Assembly: GCF_001704415.2 (NCBI RefSeq)
Contig: NC_030823.1
Location: forward strand, 69,440,458 to 69,504,457
Length of the DNA stretch: 64,000 bases
DNA from: Capra hircus
Lineage: Eukaryota > Chordata > Mammalia > Artiodactyla > Bovidae
Direction of reading: 5' to 3'
Below, in pieces: positions 33,985 to 45,577 of the stretch; the stretch's first letter is position 1, and each line of letters opens with the position of its first letter. The position numbers and the translations under genes were made by a program. The notes below the pieces were generated by a model, which saw only the letters and a list, made by a program, of their open reading frames with translations, ran no database searches and was not told the origin of the DNA.

Positions 33985-35260
33985 ATTGTGGTTTGTTTGT
34001 CTATGACTTGCTATACAGTAAGTCCCCTACTTATGAACCTTCAAGTTATGGACTTTCAAGGATTCAAACTTGTGTTCTCAAATCCAATCACATAAGTTAG
34101 TTTATGTGTCAGGCGTACACTGACATGTGCGTGCATCCTCTACAGGTGGTTGTGATTTGTGCACTTTACTGCCCTGTACTGTATAGACTGCAGTAGTTCA
34201 GCATCTTTATTTCAAGCTAGATCTGCAAGAGGGCGACTTCTCTGTGCAATGTGAGGAGCTTACTAATGAAGACCCAGTGGAACTGGAGGCCCGGAGAAAG
34301 GATGAAGAGAGACCACGAGGAAGGAGAAGTAACTGCAGAACCAAAGAGATGCACGACGCAGGAGACAGAAGGGGATTTTCTTGAAGGCACGGCTAGTTGT
34401 TGAATCACAGGACCCAAATGTGGAACAGCACACAGAGTTTGCAGCAACCATTCAGAATGCAGTCCAGTGCTACTGCGTCATCCATGACGAGGGAAAAAGA
34501 GCTACTACCCAGACATTACTGGATCATTTTTTCAAGAGGTTAGAGAGAATTGAATCCAGCAAGGAGCCGGAACTTGTGCCATCAACGTCAAGTGAGAGTG
34601 AAAGTGCAGCCTGCCCTCTGTCTCCTGTCGCTGCTGATCCTTCGGTTCTGCCATCTCCCACCGCCTCCCCAGTCGGTAACTCTTCTCGCCTCTTCACTCC
34701 ATGCCAGCTCCTGTGTGCCAGCTGTTGTTCTGTACAGCGTACTCTTTAAGGTACTAGACTGTAAGATTAAAAACATTTAATATATTTTTGTGTGTTTGCT
34801 TTTCATGTATTATTTGTGTGAGAAGTATTACAAACCCGTTACAGTACAGTACTATATAGCCAAGTGTGTTAGTTGGGTACCTAGGCTAACTTTCTTGAAC
34901 TCAGGAACAAATTGGACTTAAGAACGCACTCTTAGGATGGAACTCTTTCATATGTAGGGACTTACTGTATAACAAATCATCCTCCAAATAATGGCTTAAA
35001 ACAACAACTTGCTCGCAGTTCAGCAATCTGAGCTGGGCTCAGCTGGATGGTTTTTCTGGTCTTCGTGCTGGTGGTCACTCATGTGGCTGCATTCAGCCGG
35101 CAGGTTGGCTGGAGGCTGGCTTCCTCTGGGACTTGGGATGGTCAAGTGTCTCCCTCTTTCCCTACAGTCTCAGTGTCTCTCTCTTTCCAAATGGACTTCC
35201 CATGTGATTTCTCCAGCAGGGTAGCTGATCTCTTCACACAGTAGCTCAAGGATCTTCTTG
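33985..35260 (-). mobile_element. MaLR-like LTR fossil, split by Tigger
   Basis: Sequence left of the Tigger element (tttgtctatgacttgcta) joins smoothly with that to its right (taacaaatcatcctccaaat, aatggcttaaaacaacaact), giving the usual antisense MaLR-type text. The right-hand boundary is uncertain. Confidence 0.5.
34016..34967 (+). mobile_element. Tigger/pogo-type DNA transposon, 952 bp
   Basis: Terminal inverted repeats CAGTAAGTCCCCTAC and GTAGGGACTTACTG, each flanked by an intact TA target duplication (34014-34015, 34968-34969). The frame 34381-34749 encodes the C-terminal region of a Tigger-type transposase (AVQCYCVIHDEGKRATTQTL, LDHFFKR). The DNA-binding and DDE parts are missing, so this is an internally deleted, inactive copy. 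It sits in a MaLR-like LTR. Confidence 0.88.
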
Positions 35261-35331
35261 GATTTAAACCTGGAACTGGCACAACATCACCTGTACTATG
35301 TTCTTTTTTGGATAGATATAGGGACCATTGC

Positions 35332-35604
35332 TGGAGAAGGCGATGGCACCCCGCTCCAGTACTCTTGCCTGGAAAATCCCATGGACGGAGGAGCCTGGTA
35401 GGCTGCAGTCCTTGGGGTTGCTAAGAGTCGGACACAACTGAGCGACTTCACTTTCACTTTTCACTTTCATGCATTGGAGAAGGAAATGGCAACCCACTCC
35501 AGAGTTCTTGCCTGGAGAATCCCAGGGACGGGGGAGTCTGACGGGCTGCTGTCTATGGGGTCACACAGAGTTGGACACGACTGAAGCGACTTAGCAGCAG
35601 CGAC
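35332..35604 (+). mobile_element. Bov-A2 dimeric SINE with perfect TSD
   Basis: Two Bov-A units in tandem (ggagaaggcgatggcacccc at 35333 and ggagaaggaaatggcaaccc at about 35476). Bounded by a perfect 12-bp duplication AGGGACCATTGC (35320-35331 and 35605-35616). It ends in an AGC-type tail. Confidence 0.96.
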
Positions 35605-35622
35605 AGGGACCATTGCAATGAA

Positions 35623-35767
35623 ATTTTTTTTTTTTTTTTTTTTACTTTACAGTCTGCTAGACCGTACAGTACTGTACTAGGCTGTACTACTACTACTAGA
35701 CTACTATTGCTAGACTGTACTAGACTATACTAGACTGTGGTAGTACAGTCTACTAGACTGTACTGTA
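35623..35767. repeat. Poly-T then palindrome-rich TAGACTGTAC tract
   Basis: A poly-T run (about 35623-35643) followed by degenerate tandem units around ctagactgtac/gtacagtcta. Contains a perfect 14-bp palindrome GTACAGTACTGTAC (35664-35677) and a hairpin with perfect 11-bp arms around one base (35742-35764). Could be a minisatellite or a decayed hairpin element. Confidence 0.8.
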
Positions 35768-35939
35768 GGTGGGAGGAGAAGGGGCTGACAGAGGATGGGA
35801 TGGTTGGATGGCATCACCGACTCGATGGACATGAGTTTGAGCAAGCTCCAGGAGTTGGTGATGGACAGGGAAGCCTGGTGTGCTGCAGTCCACGGGGTCG
35901 CAAAGAGTCGGACACGACTGAGCGACTGACCTGAACTGA
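35768..35939 (+). mobile_element. BovB 3' end fragment
   Basis: 172 bp of sense BovB 3' terminus (ggtgggaggagaaggggctg ... gactgacctgaactga) directly abutting the palindromic tract. A possible imperfect 12-bp duplication: GACTGTACTGTA (35756-35767) and GACTGCACTATA (35940-35951). Confidence 0.9.
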
Positions 35940-38875
35940 GACTGCACTATATTCTATTAGTTAAAGTAGGTCCTGGGCCAAATCAGGTTTAAGAAGGAGT
36001 TTGAGGGTGGGGTCTCTACAAGGGCATGAATGCTGGGAGACATAGTTCACGATGGGCCACTGAAATGATGGGCTACCACAATAGTCTTAAAATTCTTCAA
36101 TGGGCACTAAATCCCCAGGATCTAACCCAGTGCTTGGCATCTGTTGAATGAATACTGCTGGCTGATGGCTGCATGTATAAGTAGCACCACTGGAATGTGG
36201 AAACTCAGGTTCTGAAGGCAAAGTCTGAGCAGCCACCTGCAAAATCACACTTACAACAGCACCACTTGTTTGCTGATGCGTTGAGGTGTGTGGGGCCTCC
36301 CGCACATCTGTGAGACACCATCCTCCTTCTCAAAAGGCATCACCGATTATTATATACTTCTTGAGAACCTATTCAAAATACACACGAGTCAATAAGTAAA
36401 TTGCAGCACTTACATTCTGTGGAAACAAAGGGGAAGTTCTTTGAGAAGAGTGGTTAGCATGGAAGGAGGCCAGAGATTTCACTGTTCTGGTTAGTCAAGG
36501 AAGATTTCCTGGAAGAGGTGGTTTCAGGAACTCTACGAATAATGGGAAAAGACTGAGGTCGACTGGGGGATATTCTGAACAAGTGATACGACCTTAAAAA
36601 AAATCCAAGACACCAGAGTAAGACGGATGAAAGGAGTGATGAACAGTTGTTTGCAAAGAGCGAAAGGCCAATTCAGGAAGGAGTTTGGCGGAACAGTCCA
36701 GCCACTGCCTGCGAAAGTTGGGCAGTGCCTGGGGCATTTCTGCAAAGGTTGAGCATTTCTGCAAAGGTTGAGTCTGAGACTTGCTGTTACTACACTGGGA
36801 CCCTCTTCCATCTGTCTGCCCTGTTACTTCTAGAAGGATTCAGGTCAAGGCACAAAGCTGAATATGGCTGGATCTCTCAGGCTCATGGGTAGCAGTGCAC
36901 AGCCTCAAAGAGTCTGTAAAACTGGCTTCCCTGGAAAGAAAAGAGACCAGGAAGAGGCAAGATGGGAGAGCCCAGTTAGCTAGAACTCTGGGCCCCCCTG
37001 AAACCAGAGCTCCTTGAAGAACATAATCCTCTGGGCTGCCCTCCTGCCAGGAACACACAGTGAGGGACAGAGTGAGGTCCCTTAGGCCCGTTCTTTGTGA
37101 CCCTTCCTATAGTGATGAATGTGGGGGGAAGTGACCGGGGAGTGGGCAGGAGGCCTGGGTTAGTTTTCCTGCTCCATCCACCTCCCCAGAGTAACCAGCC
37201 AATTCCTAGAACTGCCTTTGCCATTTGTGGCTCTTATTAGCAACCACAGTCTTGAGTCAGACAACCAGTAATGCTGTCTGAAAGCCAGTAAATATTTGCC
37301 ATAAGTAGCATCCTAAGCCAGGTTCCATGAGAGGGCACATAAAATCAGAAATGAGAGGAAGGCCCAAAGGTCATCTGATCTAGCTCTGTGCTCTCAGAAA
37401 GGAGAATAAGCAGGTCAACCAGTTGTCAGGAAAAATAGCCTCTTCGAAGGTTTCAAGGAGACTGTAACTCTTTGAGGCATAAATAAAATAACTGGAAAAG
37501 AGACTCAATGCCAAAGAGAAAAAGCCTTATGATTCACTCCAGAAAAGAGCAGGTTGAGGGTGCAGTGGTTTGTTTAGTTCTGTGGAAGAGTCTCAGGCAG
37601 GGGAGACTTGCCAGCGCTCCTCTGCCTCTGCTGGGGAGAGAACAAGAGGAAATGAGTTTGAAGGACAGCATGTGGAACCGAAAATAAACATGAACTGCTG
37701 ACCATCAGCGGAATTAGGTCCTGGAACCCTGAGGGTGGGTGGAGACTCTTCATTAAAAGAAAAAGAAATCTATCAGGTATACTTTGTCTAAACAGGAATC
37801 ATAAAGGATCTAGAACAATCTTGCCAAGGTCTTTCAGTGCTATCAGCAGTTCTTATTGAGTAAAGGGATTATGGGCAAATTGATTACAATAAATTATTTT
37901 AATTAGTTATTAATTAAATATATAATAGTTTGTGATTGTCAGTGAGTATTGCCATGGTTATTTTCTAATTTTATATGATAATTGTTTCATTTTTGTAAAA
38001 AGAATTTTTATTAAAATTTTATTAAAATTCTGATCTCCTGTGACTTAAATATTTATAGCTCAATTTTTAATAAAAACTGGAATTGCTTGGTGTGTGAAAT
38101 TGCACACACAGGAAATATAAAACTTCAGTTACTTTTATGTAGGTAAGTGTCTGAAACTTGCCTGGAACTTCCTACTTTAAAAATAACATAGCATAGTATC
38201 TAGATATTTTTTAAAGTTCTTTTGTATTATACAGTCTCCTGAAACTTCCACTTTGCCTGAAAAAGTGAAAGGTTTTTTTTTTCCTTCCAGTTTTCTTGAA
38301 GTATAATTGAAATACAACACTGTATAAGTTTAAGGTGTAAGAAATAAATGTTTGAAACTTAGTGGAGAGTTGTCCATTTCCATGCATAAGAAAATGCATC
38401 AGAATTTTAAAAATGTACTTCTCAGCTGTTTTGCTACTGTGAGAATATTTCATGTGTCATTGACGCAGAAATCATTTTGTAGCATGAGTTTATCAGTATT
38501 CTGAATAATTCACCCTTCCAATCTGTTGTGTAGGAGATATTTCTGCTCAACAAATTGGAAGTTTTCTAATGTACCACTTTTGGTGAATTTGGTTGTTCAA
38601 GATGGAATTTTAACAAACGTTCACTATGTGAGCTAGGATGTTACTACAGGAGAGGCACATTGCCTACAAGCCAAGATGCAGGCATAAAGAAACGACAGGA
38701 CAGTCCTGGTCTGAATCACTAATGAGAGAGCCCGTCACTCGTTTCCCAGAGGCGTGCACTTTGATATCAAGCCACCCACCATCTGATACATGTTGGAGCA
38801 CGATGGCAGAGGGCCACAACTTCCACTTGGAATGATTAAGAACGTCTCCACAGAAGGTGCATTTGAGCCACATTT
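35940..38875. other. Intergenic, largely unique
   Basis: The longest stretch (2.9 kb) without recognised ruminant repeats. Traces of L2 (36100-36150, 36480-36530) and a possible antisense L1 3' UTR fragment (38271-38345, ttcttgaagtataattgaaa) are visible. 37870-38060 is very AT-rich. TGAGTCA near 37254. No gene recognised. Confidence 0.45.
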
Positions 38876-39104
38876 CATTTATTTATGTATTTATGACCGT
38901 GCTGGGTCTTTGCTGTGCCTGGGTTTTCTCTAGTTGCGATATGCAGGTTGCTCGTTGCAGTGACTTCGCCTGTTGCAGAGCACCAGCTCTAGGCTTGCAG
39001 GCTTAGCTGCCCCACAGCATGTGGGATCTTCTTGGATCAGGGATCGAACCCATATCCCTTACATTGGCAGGTGGACTCAACCACTGGGTCACTAGGAAAG
39101 TCCC
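38876..39104 (-). mobile_element. CHR-type SINE with TSD
   Basis: Antisense CHR SINE (accgtgctgggtctttgctg ... ccactgggtcactaggaaag). Flanked by TGAGCCACATTT (38864-38875) and TGAGCCACACTTT (39105-39117). Confidence 0.92.
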
Positions 39105-39130
39105 TGAGCCACACTTTAAATGTAAATAGG

Positions 39131-39548
39131 GGGGGACGGCATCTAGAGGCATTCAGGATGGTGCAGCATCTGACCTACCGTCGTAGGCTGTCCTACAATA
39201 CAGCCTCTAACAAAACCAGGCTGTCCTGAACCCCTGGTAATAGAATTGTTTACCTTTATACCAAGAAGGTTGGGAAAGCACCAAAATCTGCATGTGGTGT
39301 GTGCCCAGGCTGACTTAGAGGGGTTCGTGCTGTGAGACCAAAAGTTCTCATGAGGTTGTCTAAAACAAAGAAACATGTCAGCCGAGCATATGGTGGTTCC
39401 ATGTATGCTAAATGTGTCTGCGACAGGATCAAGGGCGCTTTCCTTATTGAAGAGCAGATCGTTGTGAGAGTATTGAAAGCACAAGCACAGAGTCAGAAAG
39501 CTAAATAAAAAATGAACCATTTTTGAGTAAAAAAAAAATAAATAAAAT
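39131..39548 (+). pseudogene. RPL34P: RPL34 processed pseudogene
   Basis: Intronless copy of the mRNA for ribosomal protein eL34 (RPL34, 60S subunit). The coding-like part is 39158-39508, from ATG to TAA, 117 codons including the stop, against 117 residues plus stop in the functional protein (from memory). The start MVQHLTYRRRLSYNTASNKT and the end KAQAQSQKAK are clear. It is broken by two in-frame TGA stops (at 39227-39229 and about 39311-39313), each probably a CGA arginine codon lost by CpG decay. One lysine codon is missing in the EEQ-IVV segment. An A-rich tail (39529-39548) and a perfect 13-bp target-site duplication AAATGTAAATAGG (39118-39130, 39549-39561) show L1-type retrotransposition. 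A short 5' UTR (39131-39157) is retained. Confidence 0.97.
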
Positions 39549-39561
39549 AAATGTAAATAGG

Positions 39562-40034
39562 ATTTGGTTGATAAAGTACATTCTAGGCAGAAGCAATGGC
39601 ATGGGTGAAGATGAGATGTGCTGGCAGGGACCATCTTAGCTGGGACATACTATGATAATACCGAGCCATTGACATAGCTGGATTTGTTACATCAGAAGTA
39701 CGCCATGAGATTTAAAACTTGGGTTAAGGTTTAGGATGGTATTTGTCAGAAAGTGGGGAGGTATTGGAGGTTTATGACCTAAGTATGTGTATAATTGCTT
39801 GTGGCACTCTGCTAGATGGACATATACAAGGAGATCTATCCAGAAACATATTCCTGGCTGCTCTATTCAGAGGCATTGGCAGGGTTTACTTCATGTGTGA
39901 AAACAAAAACAAAAAACAGAAATGAGTGGAAAAAGCAATAGGTTTGAATAATCAGTAAAGTCTCAACATATTTTAAAGGGTACAATTTGAGAGGAAGGAA
40001 AATATTTAATTTGACCCTCAGTCTTAGTATAACT
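39562..40034. other. Intergenic, unassigned
   Basis: About 470 bp; may contain decayed L2, no gene recognised. Confidence 0.4.
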
Positions 40035-40197
40035 CAGGGAAATGCAGATCGAGACCACAATAAAACAGCATTTCCCACCTCCTAGACACACAAAGATTTA
40101 GGTATCTGATGATTGATAGAACAACTAAACAAAAATCAACAAGGATATAGAACTTAAGCAACATGGTCTAAGCAGTATTTATAGAACACCCTACCTA

Positions 40198-40636
40198 GTC
40201 ATGTATGGATGTGAGAGTTGGACTGTGAAGAAGGCTGAGTGTTGAAGAACTGATGCTTTTGAACTGTAGTGTTGGAAAAGACTCTTGAGAGTCCCTTGGA
40301 CTGCAAGGAGATCCAACCAGTCCATTCTGAAGGAGATCAATCCAATCTGAAGGATTTCTTTGGAAGGAATGATGCTAAAGCTGAAACTCCAGTACTTTGG
40401 CCACCTCATGCGAAGGGTTGACTCATTGGAAAAGACTTTGATGGTGGGAGGGATTGGGGGCAGGAGAAGAAGGGGATGACAGAGGATGAGATGGCTAAAT
40501 GGCATCACTGACTTGATGGACGTGAGTCTGTGTGAACTCTGGGAGTTGGTGATGGACAGGTTGGCCTGGCGTGCTGCGATTCATGGGGTACTCAAAGAGT
40601 CGGGCACGACTGAGCGACTGAACTGAACTGAACTGA
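40198..40636 (+). mobile_element. BovB 3' end in old L1
   Basis: Sense 5'-truncated BovB (gtcatgtatggatgtgagag ... gaactgaactgaactga). L1 sequence is interrupted at '...acaccctaccta' and resumes at 'cccaacagctgcagaatgca'. TGACTCA at 40419-40425. A local duplication near 40334-40352 repeats the 'aatctgaagga' text. Confidence 0.94.
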
Positions 40637-41655
40637 CCCAACAGCTGCAGAATGCACATTCATTTCAAGTGCCCATGAAACATACACCAGGTTAGACTAT
40701 ATCCTGAGTCATAAAACAAACCTATGCAAATTAAAGAGAATTTTAACTATAGAGAGTATATTCTCTGATTACATTGGAATCAAACTAGAAAGCAATAGCA
40801 GAAAGATAAGAGGAAAATCTTCAACCACTTGGAGTAAACACTATTCTAAATAATTCATGAGTCAAATAGGAAATTGCAAGGGTAATTTTAAAAATTCCTT
40901 GAACTAAAGGGAAATGAAAATATGATATATCAAAATTTGCTTGACATAACTAAAATAATGCCAAGAGGGAAATTTATGCACTAAATGTGTCAAACTTTCA
41001 ACTAAAGAACCTAGAAAACAGCAAAATAAGTCCAATCAAGCAGAGAGAAGGGAAAAGTTAAAAACAGAAAAATGATGGAGAAAAGCACAAAAACAAAAAG
41101 ACGATTCTTTGGAAAGATGAACAAAATTGACAAATCTCTAGCAAGACTAACCAAGAAGGGGAAAAAAGAGAGAAAATACAGATGACCAATGTCAGGAATG
41201 AAACAGGGAACATCACCCGAGAACCTCCAGGCTCAAAAGAATAATAAAGGAATATTATGAACAATAACATACACAAAGATTTGACAACTTGGGTGAAATA
41301 GACTCATTCCTCAAAAAATATGAACTACCACAACTCAATAAGCAAGAGATAATTTTAATAGTCTTGTAACTATTGAAGGAATTGGCTTCATAATTTTAAA
41401 ACTTATGAAAAGGAACCTCCATATATGGATGGTTTCACCAGAGAATTCTATTAAACAATTAAGACAGAATTTTAGAAAAATTTTTAAAACAATTTTTAAA
41501 ATTTCTTTTTTGTTGAAATATAGTTGATATACAATGTTGTGTTAGTTTCAGGTGTACAGTAAAGTGATCAGTTACATACATATGTATTCTTTTTACATGT
41601 ATATAATAGGCTTTCTACATACGTATGTTCTACTTTTAAGATTCTTTTCCCACAT

Positions 41656-41880
41656 GTGCTGTGTTGTACTTAGTTGCTCAGTCATGCCTGCCTCTTTGTG
41701 ACCCTATGGGCTGTAGCCTGCCACACTCCTCTGTCAATGGGATTTCCCACCAAAAATACTGGAGTGAGTTGTCATTTCCTTCTCCAGGGGCTCTTCCCAA
41801 CCCAGGAGTCAAACCCATATCTAATTGCATCTCCTGCACTATAGGCAGATTTTTTTACCGCTGAGCCACCAGGGAAGCCC
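41656..41880 (-). mobile_element. Bov-tA SINE with perfect TSD
   Basis: Antisense Bov-tA nested in the younger L1, bounded by a perfect 11-bp duplication TTTTCCCACAT (41645-41655 and 41881-41891). Confidence 0.95.
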
Positions 41881-42267
41881 TTTTCCCACATAGGTTATTA
41901 CAAAATATTCAGTATACTTCCCTGTGCTTACAGTAGGTCCTTGTTGGTTATCTATTTTATATATAAGAGTGTGCATATGTTACTCCCAAATTCCTAATTT
42001 ATTCCTCGCCCCACATTTCTCCTTTGGTAATCCTAAGTTTTTTTCTAGGTTTGTGGGTCTATTTCTCTTTTGTAAGTAAGTTCATTTGTATCATTCTTCT
42101 AGATTCCACATATAAGTGATATCATACGGCATTTGTCTTTGTCTTTGACTTCCTTCACTTAGTGTGATAATCTCTAAGTCTATCCATGGCACCACAAGCG
42201 GCATTATTTCACTCTTTTTTATGGCTGAGTAGTATTCCATTATATATATATACATATACATACCACA

Positions 42268-42394
42268 CTTTTTTTTTTTTTTTTTTGCCATGCTGAGCAG
42301 CTTGCAGGATTTCAGTTACCCTACCAGGGACTGAATTCGGGCCATCAGCAGTGAAAGCTTGGAGTCCTAGCCACCGGCTCACCAGGGGATTTCC
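42268..42394 (-). mobile_element. CHR-type SINE
   Basis: Antisense CHR SINE with a long reversed poly(A) (T-run 42269-42286), nested in the younger L1. Head 'gtcctagccaccggctcacc' + 'aggggatttcct'. Confidence 0.85.
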
Positions 42395-42949
42395 TGCACC
42401 ACCTTTTCTTCATCCATTCCTCTGTCGATGGACATTGAGGTTGCTTCCATGTCTTGGCTATTGGAAACAGTGCTGCAATGAACATTGAGGTACATGGATC
42501 TTTTTGAATTATGGTTTTCTTCTGATAAATGCCCAGGATTAAGGCAAAATTAATACCAATTCTATACAGTCTCTTCAAGAAAATAGAAGAGGGGGACTTT
42601 TTCCATTTTATCTTATGAAGCTAGTAATACTAATACCAAAACCAGACAAAGTCCATACAAAATAAAGAAAAATACAGACCAATTATCCTCCATGAATACA
42701 GGAGAAAAAAACAAAATATTAGCAAGTAGAAAATAGCAATACATAAAAATGAATTACACACCATGACTAAATAGAGTTTGTTCCAGAAAGACAAGGTAGT
42801 TTCAGTACTTGAAGATCGATTGGTGTAATCCACCATTTTAATAGACTTAAAAAGAAAAATCTCATGATTATATCATTTGATGCAGAAAAAGTGTTTGACA
42901 AAATTCAACAATTCATGATAAAAACTCCCAGAAAAATTAGGAATAAAGG

Positions 42950-43107
42950 GCATGCATGCATGCATACTAAGTTGCTTCAGTTATGTCCATCTCTTTGGGA
43001 CACTATGGACTGTGTCCTGCCAGGCTTCCCTGTCCATGGGATTCTCCAGGCAAGAACACTGGAGTGAGTTGCCATGCCCTCCTCCAGGGGATCTTCCCAG
43101 CCTAGGG
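42950..43107 (-). mobile_element. Bov-tA SINE fragment with (GCAT)n
   Basis: Antisense Bov-tA 3' part preceded by a short GCAT tetranucleotide run (42950-42965), inserted in the old L1 RT region. Confidence 0.9.
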
Positions 43108-43957
43108 GGACTTCCTCAATTTGATAAAGAATATCTACAAAAAAAAAAAAAAGCTACAGCTAACATTACAATTAACATGATGAAAGACCAAAAGCTTTAC
43201 AGTCTAGGATCTGGAACAAGGCAAGAAGGTTTGCTCTTACAGCTTTTATTAACATAGGGCTGGAAATTTTTGTCAGTGCAATAAGATAAGAAAAAAAAAA
43301 AAGCAGATCAGAAAGGAAGAAATGAAACTATCATCGTTGGAGCTGACATGATTGTTTACATAGAAAATCCCAAAGAATCTACAAAAAATTCCTAAACTAA
43401 TAGGTAAGTTCAGCAAGATCATAGGACACAAGATAAATCTAGAAAGAGCAAATAAACACATGGACACTGAAGTAAAAAATGTAATACCATTGATAACCAC
43501 TCAAAGAAAAAAAGAGAAATACGTGTTAATCTAACAAAACATGTAGAGAACTTATAGCTAAAAGTTATAAAATGATGATGAAAGAAAGGAAAAATCTAAA
43601 TAAGTGGAGAGACATACTGTGCTCATGGATTGGAAGACTCAACCTAGTAAAGAAATCAGTTCTCCCCAAATTTATATGTAGGTATAATGCAATTCCTGTC
43701 AAGATCCCAGCAAGATTTTTTGGTGGATATATACAAGATTGTTCTAAAATTTGTATGGGATGACAAAGAAGCTAGAATAGCTAAAATAACCTTGAAAAAG
43801 AAGGAGAAAGTAGGAGGAATCAATTTATCAAATTTCAAGATTTATTATTGATATATAGTGATAGTAATCAAGACGGTGGTATTGGCAGAGAAATAGATAC
43901 ATGTGTAAGTAGAACAGAGAACCCAAAAATAGACTCACAAATACAGCCGGCTGATTT

Positions 43958-44188
43958 TTTAAGTTTTTCAGCATTATATTTATTTATTTATTTGGCCGCA
44001 TTGGGTCTTAGTTCCAGCACATGTGATCTTCGTTGCATCATGGGGTATCTTGAACACGGAACACAGACTCTCTAGTTGCAGTTGCTGTAAAGTATGTGGG
44101 ATCTTACTTCCCTGACCAGGGATCAAAGCTGTGTCCTCTGCATTGCAAGACAGATTCTTAACCACTAGACCACCAGGGAAGCCCCTTG
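43958..44188 (-). mobile_element. CHR-type SINE with TSD
   Basis: Antisense CHR SINE in the old L1. Flanked by GCCGGCTGATTT (43946-43957) and GCCAGCTGATTT (44189-44200), one mismatch. Confidence 0.93.
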
Positions 44189-45490
44189 GCCAGCTGATTT
44201 CTCATAGTGATGTAAGAGCAATATGGTGGAAGAAAGATTGTCTTTCCAACAATGGTGCTGGAGCAATTGAACATCTATAGGCTAAAAAGAAAAAATGAAC
44301 ATCAACCTAAGACTTCACCTAACAGAAACATTAATGTGGATCATACACTTAGATATAAAACATAAAACCATGCAACATTTAAGAAAAAAAATAAGAGAGA
44401 ATCTTTAGGATCTAGGGATAAAGAGTTCTTAGACTCAATACCAATAGTGTGATCCACAAAAAAAGAAAAATTGATAAATTTGCCTTCATAAAAATTAACA
44501 ACTATATTCTGCAAAAGAACTTGTTAAAAAATGAAAAGACAAGATTCAGAGTGGGAGAAAATAGTTGCAAACCACATATCTGAATAAGGACTAGTATCTG
44601 GTATATAGGTAGAGCTCTCAAACATCAATAGCAAGCCAACAACCCAATTATAAAATGGACAAAAGATGTAAAGAGAGAATTTACTGAAGAACGTATAGGG
44701 ATGGCAAATAAATACATGAAAAGATATTCAACAGCGTCAGCCATTAGGGAAGCACAAATTAAAAACCACAGTGAGCTATCATTACATATTTATTGGAATG
44801 GTTAAAATAAAAATTAGTTACAACAACATGTGCTGGAGAACATGCTGAGAGATAATATCACTCATACATTGCTGGTAGGAATTTAAAATGGTTCAGCTGT
44901 TCTGGAAAACACTTCATCAGTTCTTTAAAAACTAGACCTTCAACTGTGCTATGACCCAGTGGTCTCACTCTTGGGCATTTTCCCTGAAGAGTAAAGATTT
45001 ATGTTCACACAAAATCCTGTATACAAATGTCTGTAGCAGCTTTATTTGTCATATCCAAGAACTGGAAGCAACCCAGGTACCTGTCAATGTGTTAGCGGTT
45101 AAATAAAATGTGGTACCATAAAATACAACTAAATATAAAATACATAAAAATATGTACAATACCATAAAATACTACTCAGCCACAACAACTGCAAAAATGA
45201 ACTATTACTGATCCAGGTAACAACTTGGATGAATCTCCAGAGAATTATGCTGAGTGGAAAAAAAAAGAAAAGAATCTCAAAAGATTATATACTGCTTGAC
45301 TGCGTTTATATAAAACTCTTGAAATGAAAAAGTTATAGAAATAGTGATTTCCATACCAAAAGGTATGGGTGATCCTTGTGGTGATAGAAATGTTCTGTAT
45401 CTTGACTGTTTCAGTGTCAATATCTGCTTGCAATATTTTGCTATCGTTTTACGAGATTTTAGGAGAAACTGGGTAACGGGCACATGGCAC

Positions 45491-45577
45491 CTCAGACTTC
45501 CCTGGTGGTCCAGTGGTTAAGACTCTGCTTCGCTGGGGAATTAAGATCCTTCCTGCTGCATGACATGGCCAAAAAAA
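45491..45577 (+). mobile_element. CHR-type SINE, short
   Basis: Sense CHR SINE with internal deletion (cagacttccctggtggtcca, aattaagatccttcctgctg, then a short A tail) in the L1 3' UTR. Confidence 0.85.

Larger units (their letters stand above)
41472..42537 (-). mobile_element. Younger L1 3' end nested in old L1
   Basis: Antisense L1 3' UTR and ORF2 end (ttgatatacaatgttgtgtt, ggctgagtagtattccatta). Flanked by ATTAAGACAGAATT (41458-41471) and ATTAAGGCAAAATT (42538-42551), a 14-bp duplication with two mismatches. The host L1 reads through when the insert is removed. Confidence 0.88.

Noticed and set aside
34381..34749. A possible domesticated Tigger-derived (TIGD-like) gene
   Set aside because: Only the transposase C-terminal tail is present, between intact transposon ends; no DNA-binding or DDE domain and no sign of recruitment.
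39158..39508. A functional RPL34 gene
   Set aside because: Intronless, two in-frame stops, one lost codon, an A-rich tail and a target-site duplication show it is a processed pseudogene.
39143..39634. 163-codon minus-strand frame
   Set aside because: It is the antisense of the RPL34 retrocopy plus its tail, with no independent support.
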